From assembly GCA_024760905.1 (NCBI GenBank), contig CM045735.1:29734749-29798748 (forward strand): a stretch of DNA of 64,000 nucleotides. The letters are read 5' to 3'. Position 1 is the first letter of the stretch. Every line of letters starts with the position of its first letter. Source of the stretch: Plotosus lineatus (lineage: Eukaryota > Chordata > Actinopteri > Siluriformes > Plotosidae). A program made the translations under genes and the position numbers. The notes under the pieces were generated by a model. It did not search any database, was not told where the DNA came from, and saw only the letters and a program-made list of their open reading frames with translations. Below, piece after piece: positions 1 through 64,000 of this stretch.

Positions 1-300
1 CAGCAAGAAGGTATTGTGTTGAAGTCCCTGACCTGGTGGGGTAATTCAGCACTTTAATTTAAAGCAGTCAGTTTATTGACCAAAAAGCTGCCCTTCCATT
101 AAAAATGAGTTTTCAATCAGCAACATTCTTTTAATAATTTAAAAATGTGTTTATGGGTAGCATAGAGGGCTCTGTGCTTGTGCCCTGTGCCCGGCGGGGG
201 TTTGTCTGTCTGGAGTTTGCATGTTCTCCCTGTGATTGCATTGGTTTCCTGTGGTTAACCCAGTTCCCTGTCACAGTCCAAAGACATGTATTAGGCAAAT

Positions 301-365
<65 letters not shown>

Positions 366-475
366 TGCCTAGCAATGGTCTGGTGTGTAACCCACCTTCA
401 CCTACAGTAGTGTCAGTTGAGATAGGCCACAGCCTCCCCAGAACTACAACAAACTACAATACAATATAAGTTTGG
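1..475 (+). repeat. V-SINE-like SINE remnant with (GT)n expansion
   Basis: Bases 1-40 (cagcaagaaggt ... gaagtccctg) resemble the tRNA-like head of teleost V-SINEs. Bases 180-300 carry its conserved body (ctggagtttgcatgttctcc, cagtccaaagacatg). About 140 unrelated bases separate them, so the copy is interrupted or these are two fragments. A GT tract of about 30 units occupies 305-363, followed by remnants up to the cagcctcccc near 440. Confidence 0.6.
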
Positions 476-1003
476 TAAATAAGTGAAAGAGTGACAGTTT
501 TATATATGTTGCTCTATTAATTTGGAATTTAGACTGGATTATCATCTATTTGAAAACTTTCTCAGTAACCAAGTACGTATCTGAACGTGCAGATAGAAGC
601 AACAAGGTTTAATGCTGAAATATTCTGCCACGATGCAGAATTCATGCTACGACTTATCTAGCTTCACAAAAGTCCCTGCACCAGTGAATTTTATGAGATG
701 CTCTCTGGAAAGGCAGCTTGTACTGAATAACCTTGTGCTGCAACATCAGGCATCTCTATCTCGACTTGAAATAAATGATGAGCAACATAAATGTTTATTT
801 ATCTTAGACATTATTATTAATATTGCTTATTTAATGCAGCTCAAGTTCATTATCATTCTCAATATATTTTTTGCACACACAGTTAATTATTATTGCTTAA
901 AAGATTAAAAAAAAAAAAATTAGGACCAAAAATTATTTGAATTCTTTAGTCAAACTGTGGTTTTGGGGAAATATTCTGAATCATGCGAATAATTCTGGAG
1001 GGT

Positions 1004-1004
<1 letters not shown>
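476..1004. other. Unassigned intergenic or intronic sequence
   Basis: AT-rich single-copy-looking DNA. Short ORFs show no family features. Nothing recognised. Confidence 0.5.
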
Positions 1005-2054
<1,050 letters not shown>

Positions 2055-2945
2055 CAGACGCTCCCCGACTTACATTCATCCGTTTTACATTTTTTCGATT
2101 TTACCGTTTAAGTTTTCGATTGTCGTCTCTGTGATCTTTGTTATTTACACTGTTTTGCAGACCTTTATAACCCTAAGCAAATATGGTTGGTCAGAAGCGT
2201 AAGCCTACTAGCATGGGTGCAAGTGTCATACACAGAGATGAATTAAATATCTGCTCGGATCGGCGCAATCTACCATGCATACTCAGTTAAGCAAAGAGAG
2301 TTGTAAAATGAATGAAAACCCAAATCTAGAAAAGAAGGAGAACAGTCCGCTCTGCTGGTGATTCACCTCAGTGCAGGCTGAGTACTAAACAAGTATTCAA
2401 CGGCACCCTTGCTCACTAGAAAGACAGGAAGTCCATAGAACCCACGCTTTGTCTCAAGCACAAATAAGTAAACTACTTTCGGTGTTGAGCGCCTCACATA
2501 TTGTAAGCGTTGATTGGCTGTTTTAAGCTCCATGTAAAGTGACTCAGCTCAGTTTCATGTAATGTGATTCGGCTCAGCTTCATGTAAAGTGACCATCCGT
2601 CGACCATCGGAACCACTTACAAGTAGAAAGATTGCATCATAGAGAATGTTAAAGGTTATATTTGATACTGTAGTTGATATTTGATGAGTGAATTTGATTA
2701 AAATGTATCTATTTGAAATTATTTTGCTTGACTTTAATTTATTTTAAATTAATCTTGATATTATTTGATATATTTGATATTATTTTACAATGTTATGTTT
2801 ATAATAATTGATTTAGGGGTGTTTTATGAGATACGGTAATGGTATTTATGGCTGTATAGTGCAGTATGAGCGTCATACGTCACTGTAACAACTTACGTTC
2901 ACTTTCAACTTACGTTCGGCTGTCCGGAACTAATTAAAAACGTAA
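2055..2945 (+). mobile_element. Tigger-like element, family T copy 1 (right end damaged)
   Basis: Left terminus cagacgctccccgacttac matches copies at 12874, 19331 and 27497. The interior shares aaatatggttggtcagaagc, cgtcgaccatcgg and gtgttttatgagatacgg with them. The right end reads aattaaaaacgtaag and then departs from the expected tcggggagcgtctg, so the right tip is lost or mutated. Confidence 0.8.
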
Positions 2946-2979
2946 GTATATGGTATTATTTTTTCGCAATCACTGAATA

Positions 2980-3430
2980 CAGTGGTACCTTATTTTACGA
3001 AAGTCTCAGCAAACGAAAAATGCATGTTACGAAATGCATTTTTCTAAAATTTTTGTCTCTGGATACGAAACAAGTTCACATTACGAAAGCGCGATCTTAA
3101 AAATTCAAATGCGCCATTCAAACATTAAAACGCGCCATTCAAACATTCAAACAATGCACGAGCTGCTCTCCCATCAATGATGTTCAAACATCCCGCCCCA
3201 CTGGTTTCCCATTGGCTAGGAGGGATGACGCGGCTACCTCCCATTGCCTATCTCCCAACATCCCACCCCGCTGGCCTCCCATTGGCTAGCAGGGATGACG
3301 CAGTGCCCTCTTATTGGCTATCTCTCAACATCCCGCCCCGCTGGCCTCCCATTGGCTAGGAGGGATGACACAGCTCCCTTCTATGGAACCGCATATTACA
3401 TGTAAAACGTGTGATTTGTTCCAACACCCT
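2980..3430 (+). mobile_element. Tigger-like element fragment, family P, with CCAAT-rich minisatellite
   Basis: Starts with cagtggtaccttattttacg after TA. The interior (attcaaacgcgcc, catcccgccccgctgg, tcccattggct) matches the family P copy at 35976-37297. From about 3180 to 3378 a unit of about 65-70 bp (catcccgcc...attggctaggagggatgac) repeats three times. The right inverted repeat is not found. Confidence 0.65.
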
Positions 3431-3864
3431 CAATGCTACCCCCTAAACCTTTTAAAATTATAAAGCATACCTTTTAAGGCCTCTTTCTGCTTCAATATAG
3501 TACTGATGGTAGACGAGTTTGGCCATATTCCTTTGTGATATCACTCAAGCCCGTTTCTTCTCCTCCCTGTTATTAAAATTTCACAAAAGAAATCATTGCC
3601 CATCAGTTTGAGTGTTTTCGTTGGGTTTATTTACATTCTTTGTCATTTGTGGAAATTAACTTTATAAATTTGAATAAAATAGTTATATATCTCTCACAGT
3701 ATAATGGTTGTGGATATTGTAAAATATGATTTAACCCAGTATTGTTGTACGTAGCTAAAAGGTATTTGTCATAAAGATGAAAAATGTTAATTGCTGTCAA
3801 GTCAGTTTTACTTTTGTTTCTTGACACAAGGTCTGTGTGCTGAATTTATTCTGTTTTCTTAAAG
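3431..3864. other. Unassigned sequence upstream of the first camsap1 exon
   Basis: AT-rich; ends in the polypyrimidine tract of the 3865 exon. No promoter, coding or repeat structure recognised. Confidence 0.5.
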
Positions 3865-54993
<51,129 letters not shown>

Positions 54994-55617
54994 GTAAGTG
55001 TGTCTCTGATTTAACTTGTGATTCTCTGTGTGTGGTTATATACAGTGGTGTTCAAAAGTCTGAGGCTCTATTTATCATATTTAAATTTAAACCTGAAATT
55101 TAATTTTAAAAATTGAAATGATATTCTGACAATAAATAAATAAATGGCTAGCCAATCATAGAGTGCAAGTTACCTTTGCCACACATCGTGGATAATGTAC
55201 TATATGGGTGCTGGTAATAATTACCCACATTCTCATCTTACAATGCGCTCTGTAGTACATAGGCATGACCAAAAAAAAAAAAACGTTTTAGTTGTAAGGG
55301 TTTACAAGTTGTCTGGGTTTTTTTAGTTTTCAATATCACTCAAGGTCAAAGGCAATGATCTCATTTGAAAGTCCATATGGCTTGCTATTAGTATTTCATA
55401 GTAAAGTCATGTCCATTATTACTCGTTTAGAAGTTATGCTCTTTTCCCAAAATTTTGTGACCTTGCCCTGATCTCCTCTTTTTGACATCAACGTCCCAAA
55501 AACAAATCATCTCTGGTAATCAGGTAGGTGGTGTCCCCTAACAATTTTGTATAAAATCTGTGCAGAGGTTTGATCAGGATTCCTGCAAGTTGTATTTTGT
55601 AACACTATCCTAATTTG
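54994..55617 (+). other. Intron sequence with a possible Tc1-type left end
   Basis: After TA, 55043 reads cagtggtgttcaaaagtctg, which resembles a Tc1/mariner terminus. No matching right end or transposase was found. The rest is unassigned. Confidence 0.35.
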
Positions 55618-55746
55618 AACCATAACCTTAATATTTCACAATGAACAAGACTTACTGTACTTGTGCTCGCATTAGTTCATGTAGTTTACCATGTGATGTT
55701 CATATTTAGAAAACACCTAACCTGAACGTTAATTAACGCTACTAAC

Positions 55747-56104
55747 TATCTATCTATCTTCCTTTCGGCTTTTTCCCCTTTTACTCGGGAGTCACCACAG
55801 CGAATCATCTGACTCGCACGTTTGATTTGGCAGAGGTTTTTACATCGGATGCCCTTCCTGTCACAACCCATTTTTTTAGCAAGGGACAGAAACACGCTGA
55901 CGGCTTTAAACCTACTCTTTACGAAAGTCAGCAATGGTTCTTTTACATGCCTCACACCATAGACAGTGAGAGACATGGTCCGCCTTTGATAACCCAGTTC
56001 GCCGCACTGGGGGGTACAGTGACAACCTTGTGGAGAGTGGAACTCGAACCCCCAACCTTTGGATCAGCGATCCAGTGCCCTATACCACTAGACCACCACT
56101 GCCC
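55747..56104 (-). repeat. tRNA-derived SINE with RTE-derived tail
   Basis: Same structure as 48050-48397: left edge tttcggctttttcccctttt and gtcaccacagcgaatcatct, then gatgcccttcctgtcacaac, the common body, and the head with cccccaacctttggatcag near 56060. Direct flanks (ttaattaacgctactaac, ctaattaatgctactaac) form the target duplication. Confidence 0.9.
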
Positions 56105-56389
56105 GCTAATTAATGCTACTAACATTAAACAAAAATCTGAAATAGAAGCTGCGCTTGTATGGTACAGTCAAGCTGTGTATAAAACAAGGTACGGGATTGG
56201 TGCAAGCTAAAAAATTTAACAATGACAGAATCTGTTCAGTTCGTCTATTAGAGCTTCTGTGAGTTCTACCAAAAAGCCTGATAAGTCATATGCATACATG
56301 CTTATAACATATACAGCTAACACAGTTATTTTTTTGTATAATATTTTAAAATTGACATTATTAAGAGTGTAGCTGAACACTTTGGGATG

Positions 56390-56532
56390 TGACTCCGATC
56401 CCTCAAGGAATTAAGTTAACGTTGAGTTTGGACCACCAATCTGTGAAGCAGGGAATGCGCTTTGAATTCCAAGTCTTGTGGGCGTGGCTCACAACGCGAG
56501 AATAAACATTTGTATTGTGTACATTGTAATGC

Positions 56533-56582
<50 letters not shown>

Positions 56583-56583
56583 C

Positions 56584-56626
<43 letters not shown>

Positions 56627-56928
56627 TAATAAAAAATGTTTAGTAATGGTTTAATTAATAAATATGTTAATAAAATTGTTTAATATGTTAATAAAATGTT
56701 TAAATGGTTTAATAAATAATTTTCTTTTACTTTTAACACATTTCATACAAAATTGGTGTACTTTTATCATTTTTAAAGGGTTTATGGGGTTTATCCAGTC
56801 CAAAGACTGGAGCCTTGGAACGAATCAGGCGTTTAACATGTAAAATGTGACCCCTACTGACGAAATTCCCACATTACAAAAAAGGCGCTGGAACGGATTA
56901 ATTTCGTAGGTAGGGAACTGACTGTATA
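56390..56928 (+). mobile_element. Tigger-like family P, right half
   Basis: Parallels 36715-37297: aatgcgctttgaa, gggcgtggc, (GT)n/(GA)n at 56533-56622, taatggtttaattaataaat, then cgtaggtagggaactgactg before TA. The left half is absent. Confidence 0.8.
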
Positions 56929-57048
56929 TATATATATAGCCAATCCCGTACCTTGTGTTATACACAGCTTGACTGTACCATACACACGCAACTTCTATTT
57001 CAGATTTTTGTTTAATGTTAGTCGCTTTAATTAACGTTAAGGTTAGGA

Positions 57049-57846
57049 CAATGGTTCTTAACCTGAGTTTGATCGAACCCAAGGGGTTCGGTGAGTCAGT
57101 CTCAGGGGTTCGGCTGAGGTCAAGACATACACCCGATTCATATTCATGACGACAAGCCCCGCTTGTCCATCATTGGCTGCAGGTGACATTGCTTGGCCAA
57201 TCTGTGCTGCTGGAAATTTGGTGTGCTCAGTAGTCGACTTGTGACTGTTGTGATGGTACGTCGTGTGATTTCTTTCTTAATTTTTTAATCCATACTATGA
57301 TGAGCAAAAAAGAAAGTGGTCGGACGAATATGTACAACATGGATTCACATATATAACGGAACGTGAGGCTAGTCAGTGTTCTATCTGCATAATTTGCAAA
57401 GTAGGATCAACCCCCCGCTGACTGACGTATACGTACATGTATGTGTATATAATATCAATAAATACATATTCAATAGGATAAATGCTTATAATAACAATTA
57501 AACATTCAAAAATAATGCATAAGATGTAAATAAAACAAATACATATACATACAGACGTGCGCGCACACACACACAGATGCACGTGCATGCACTCAGCGCA
57601 CACCTCACATAAAAATGTAAGCACTAGTAGTTGTGATGGGGGGAGTTCATGCATTGTATTGGTTTTGTTCTTTGAACACAGTGATGTTAATGCACGATTC
57701 ATTTTGGTGCCCCAGTAAAAACATATAGCTGTCTTGAATTTGAAAAAAAAAAAAATCATATTTTATTTTTCAATAAAGAAGGGTTCGGTGAATAAACATA
57801 TGAAACTGGTGGGGTTCAGTACCGCCAACAAGGTTAAGAACCACTG
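57049..57846 (-). mobile_element. hAT element (family H copy 2)
   Basis: Reverse of 25354-26124: left edge caatggttcttaacctgag, right edge aaggttaagaaccactg; flanks ggttagga / ggttagat form an imperfect 8-bp duplication. Inserted in the right arm of the inverted duplication. Minor antisense ORFs only. Confidence 0.92.
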
Positions 57847-57959
57847 GGTTAGATGTTTTCTAAATATGAACATTACATGGTAAACTACATGAACTAATGC
57901 GAGCACAAGTACAGTAAGTCTTGTTCATTTTGACATATTAAGGTTATTGTTTAACATTA

Positions 57960-57962
<3 letters not shown>

Positions 57963-58040
<78 letters not shown>
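57963..58040. repeat. (TA)n tract
   Basis: About 36 TA units adjoining a Tc1 insertion. Confidence 0.97.
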
Positions 58041-58042
<2 letters not shown>

Positions 58043-58044
<2 letters not shown>

Positions 58045-59494
58045 GGTCCTTCTAAAAAAATTATCATATTGTGATAAAGTTCATTATTTTCTGTAATGTA
58101 CTGAGAAACATTAGACTTTCATATATTTTAGATTCATTACACACAACTGATGTAGTTCAAGCCTTTTATTTTTTAATATTGATAATTTTGGCAAAAACAA
58201 AAATCCCTATCTCAAAAAATTAGCATATTTCATCTGACCAATAAAAAAAGTGTTTTTAATACAAAAAAGTCAACCTTCAAATAATTATGTTCAGTTATGC
58301 ACTCAATACTTGGTCGGGAATCCTTTTGCAGAAATGACTGCTTCGTGGCATGGAGGCAATCAGCCTGTGGCACTGCTGAGGTGTGATGGAGGCCCAGGAT
58401 GCTTCGAAAGCGGCTTAAGCTCATCCACAGTGTTGAGTCTGGTGTCTCTCAACTTTCTCCTCACAATATCCCACAGATTCTCTATGGGCTTCAGGTCAGG
58501 AGAGTTGCCAGGCCAATTGAGCACAGTAATACCATGGCCAGTAAAACATTTACCAGTGGGGCAGGTGCCAGGTCGTGTTGAAAAATGAAATCTTCATCTC
58601 CATAAAGCTTTTCAGCAGATGGAAGCATGAAGTTCTCCAAAATCTCCTGATAGCTAGCTGCATTGACCCTGCCCTTGATAAAACACAGTGGACCAACACC
58701 AGCAGCTGAAATGGCACCCCAGACCATCACTGACTGTGGGTACTTGACACTGGACTTCAGGCATTTTGGCATTTCCTTCTCCCCAGTCTTCCTCCAGACT
58801 CTGGCACCTTGATTTCCGAATGACATGCAAAATTTGCTTTCATCTGAAAAAAGTACTTTGGACCACTGAGCTGGACCAATAACCTGGGGAATGCGGCACG
58901 TGTAGCCCATTTCCTGCACACGCCTGTGCACGGTGGCTCTGGATGTTTCTACTTCAGACTCAGTCCACTGCTTCCAAAGGTCCCCCAAGGTCTGGAATCG
59001 GCCCTTCTTTCACTTTTTCCTTCCCACAGACGTCCCACTGAGGTGCCTTGATAGAGCACTCTGGGAACAGCCTATTCACTCAGAGATTTCTTTCTGTGTC
59101 TTACCCTCTTGCTTGAGGGTGTCAATGATGGCCTTCTGGACAGCAGTCAGGTCGGCAGTCTTACCCATGACTTGAGTAATGAACCAGGCTGGGAGTTTTT
59201 TTTTAAAAGCCTCAGGAATCTTTTGCAGGTGTTTATAGTTAATTGGTTGATTCAGATGATTAGGTTAATAGCTCGTTTAGAGAACCTTTTCATGATATGC
59301 TAATTTTTTGAGATAGGAATTTTGGGTTTTCATGAGCTGTATGCCAAAATCATCAGAATTAAAACAATAAAAGACCTGAAATATTTCAGTTGGTGTGCAA
59401 TGAATCTAAAATATATGAAAGTTTAATGTTTATCAGTACATTACAGAAAATAATGAACTTTATCACAATATGCTAATTTTTTTAGAAGGACTAG
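58043..59494 (-). mobile_element. Tc1-like transposon 2
   Basis: Ends caggtccttctaaaaaaatt and aatttttttagaaggactag are inverted repeats with TA on both sides. Inner repeats aataatgaactttatcacaa are also shared. About 1.45 kb. Different terminus and transposase from the element at 44384. Confidence 0.94.
58250..59175 (-). pseudogene. Tc1 transposase 2, broken
   Basis: Minus strand from 59175: GKTADLTAVQKAIIDTLKQ (helix-turn-helix, then a stop), TSRATVHRRVQEMGYTCR, KVLFSDESKFCMSFGNQGAR (first D), SVMVWGAISAAGVG, IFQHDLAPAP (second D region; canonical QHDxAPxH), then in another frame SPDLKPIENLWDIVRRKL (E of the triad). At least three disruptions (stops near 59090 and 59010, frameshift near 58560). 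Confidence 0.92.
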
Positions 59495-59508
59495 TATATA
59501 CATACACA

Positions 59509-59879
59509 CTGGGATCCCTCACTTTCCATGGTTAATTGAGACCGAGATCCCCACGCGACCATCTAAGTCCACGGAGTACGATCAAACCCCCCCACTGAAG
59601 TATACATACATGGATATGTGTATATAATATCAATAAATATATATTCAATGCTATAAATGCATATAGTAACAAAAGATGTGAATAAAATATAAATACACAC
59701 ACATACAGATGGTATTGCATGAGAAGACGACATACATACATACGCCTGCGCAAATGCATGTGCACACAGATGCAACAATGTAAATAGTTTTGATGGGAGA
59801 TTTTGGGTTGTTTTTTTGTTTTGTGTTAGTTTAGAGTTTTTTTGTTTTTTTGCATAATAGTTCATTATAATAACAACAG

Positions 59880-59924
<45 letters not shown>

Positions 59925-60435
59925 AACAGTTCATTATAATACTGGAGTCAATTTATTTCTTCTTTGAAACTTTTGGCACAAGTTCAGAAATGCTTCTGCT
60001 TCTCTTCCTGGACATCTGGTGTAAAGCACGCCACGCCCCTCTGCCGGAGCCTAGTATTAAGTGTACCTCAGGATAATGTTTCGTCATGTTTCATACTTAT
60101 ATTCATGATATATCTTACTATAGATTTTATTCCATTTCTACTTCTACTTGTTCTTCACTACATTTCACTTTCACTTTCAATTTCGACCTTGGACACGAAT
60201 GTTGGTAAGTTGGGGAGTGTCTGTATTTATATTTAATTTATATCTTGTGTTATTTTTTTAATGTTTAATTGTTATTATAAACATTTATAGCATTGAATAT
60301 TTATTTTTTTATCTTATATACACATATACATGTATGTATACGTCAGTCGGGGGTGGGGGGGTGATCGTACTTCGCGGATTTCGATGGTCGCATGGGGATC
60401 TCGGTCCCAATTAACCGCTGAAAGTGAGGGATCCC

Positions 60436-60437
<2 letters not shown>
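59509..60437. mobile_element. Inverted-repeat element, GGGATCCCTCAC termini (family G copy 1)
   Basis: Left ctgggatccctcactttcc and ccgagatccccacgcgacc; right ggtcgcatggggatctcggt and ggaaagtgagggatccctg-type. Terminal repeats of about 60 bp. The interior carries, on both sides, tacatacatg/tgtatatgtg-type sequence and attcaatgctataaatgcat that also occur in the hAT family H. (AT)n at 59888-59918. No transposase. Confidence 0.8.

Positions 60438-60508
<71 letters not shown>
60438..60508. repeat. (GT)n(AT)n tract
   Basis: Compound dinucleotide tract between the family G element and the LINE at 60509. Confidence 0.96.
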
Positions 60509-63685
<3,177 letters not shown>

Positions 63686-63689
63686 TCAC

Positions 63690-64000
<311 letters not shown>

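Larger units (their letters stand above)
55618..57957. repeat. Inverted duplication; one arm interrupted by a SINE, the other by a hAT
   Basis: Left arm = 55618-55746 plus 56105-56215; right arm = reverse complement of 57847-57957 plus 56937-57048. Shared blocks include cttactgtacttgtgctcgc, attagttcatgtagtttacc, aacaaaaatctgaaatagaa and cagtcaagctgtgtataa. Removing the SINE and the hAT makes the arms collinear. The space between arms holds half of a family P element. Confidence 0.9.

Noticed and set aside
2184..2300. Conserved short frame starting [14 protein letters not shown] in family T copies (also near 19694)
   Set aside because: It may be the start of a Tigger transposase, but it stops after about 35 codons, varies between copies and shows no helix-turn-helix motif, so it is not called as a gene.

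Overview
This is a vertebrate, almost certainly teleost, nuclear segment. It is AT-rich, holds dozens of long dinucleotide tracts, and contains one recognisable host gene whose short exons lie tens of kilobases apart. The repeat classes (Rex3-like and other RTE-type LINEs, L2-type LINEs, V-SINE-like and other tRNA-headed SINEs, Tc1, Tigger/pogo-like and hAT elements) are those typical of ray-finned fish. Nothing prokaryotic, no CRISPR array and no functional RNA gene was seen.

Host gene: the plus strand carries the 5' half of camsap1 (calmodulin-regulated spectrin-associated protein 1, a microtubule minus-end binding protein). Ten exons were placed by splice sites, phase and protein similarity: 3865-3989, 24924-25186, 26788-26955, 37846-37926, two optional in-frame exons 43679-43711 and 44081-44140, then 46588-46729, 50482-50621, 54271-54367 and 54837-54993. 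Together they encode the N-terminal region and the CAMSAP-type calponin-homology domain, about 390 residues without the optional exons. The true start is probably in an exon left of the window, and the coiled-coil and CKK parts lie to the right. Two exons have long (TG)n tracts abutting their 3' splice sites.

Repeats by region. 1-3.4 kb: V-SINE remnants, CT and TA tracts and Tigger-like TA-targeting elements. 5-9.4 kb: a Rex3 copy with an inverted head, then a 2.5-kb inverted-repeat element holding a broken zinc-finger transposase fragment and a nested hAT. 11.9-15.7 kb: a hAT with a transposase remnant and a Tigger-like element containing a palindrome of about 210 bp per arm. 16.6-20.4 kb: two SINEs and a Tigger-like element. 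21.5-24.6 kb: a full-length but mutated RTE-type LINE with a perfect 18-bp target duplication. 25-30.7 kb: a hAT, a SINE and a Tigger-like element that swallowed a second one. 31.8-37.3 kb: a mosaic SINE, an unusual TTCC-periodic tract, an L2 LINE, a Rex3 remnant and another Tigger-like element. 38.3-41.7 kb: a hAT interrupted by an RTE copy and a Rex3 copy. 42-46 kb: a Tigger with a helix-turn-helix ORF and a Tc1 inside a SINE. 47-54 kb: a possible solo LTR, several SINEs, an L2 3' end and the longest Rex3 copy. 55-64 kb: a large inverted duplication, a second Tc1, chimeric inverted-repeat elements and a LINE with an uninterrupted 730-codon ORF.

The most informative observations are about how these elements are built. 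One SINE type is a tRNA head fused to the 5' region and 3' terminus of the same RTE family present here in two copies. Related SINE heads and bodies are joined to different tails. Two of four Rex3 copies have heads inverted at a terminal hairpin. One inverted duplication has collected a different insertion in each arm. All element families were assigned from memory of protein and terminal motifs, not by database search.
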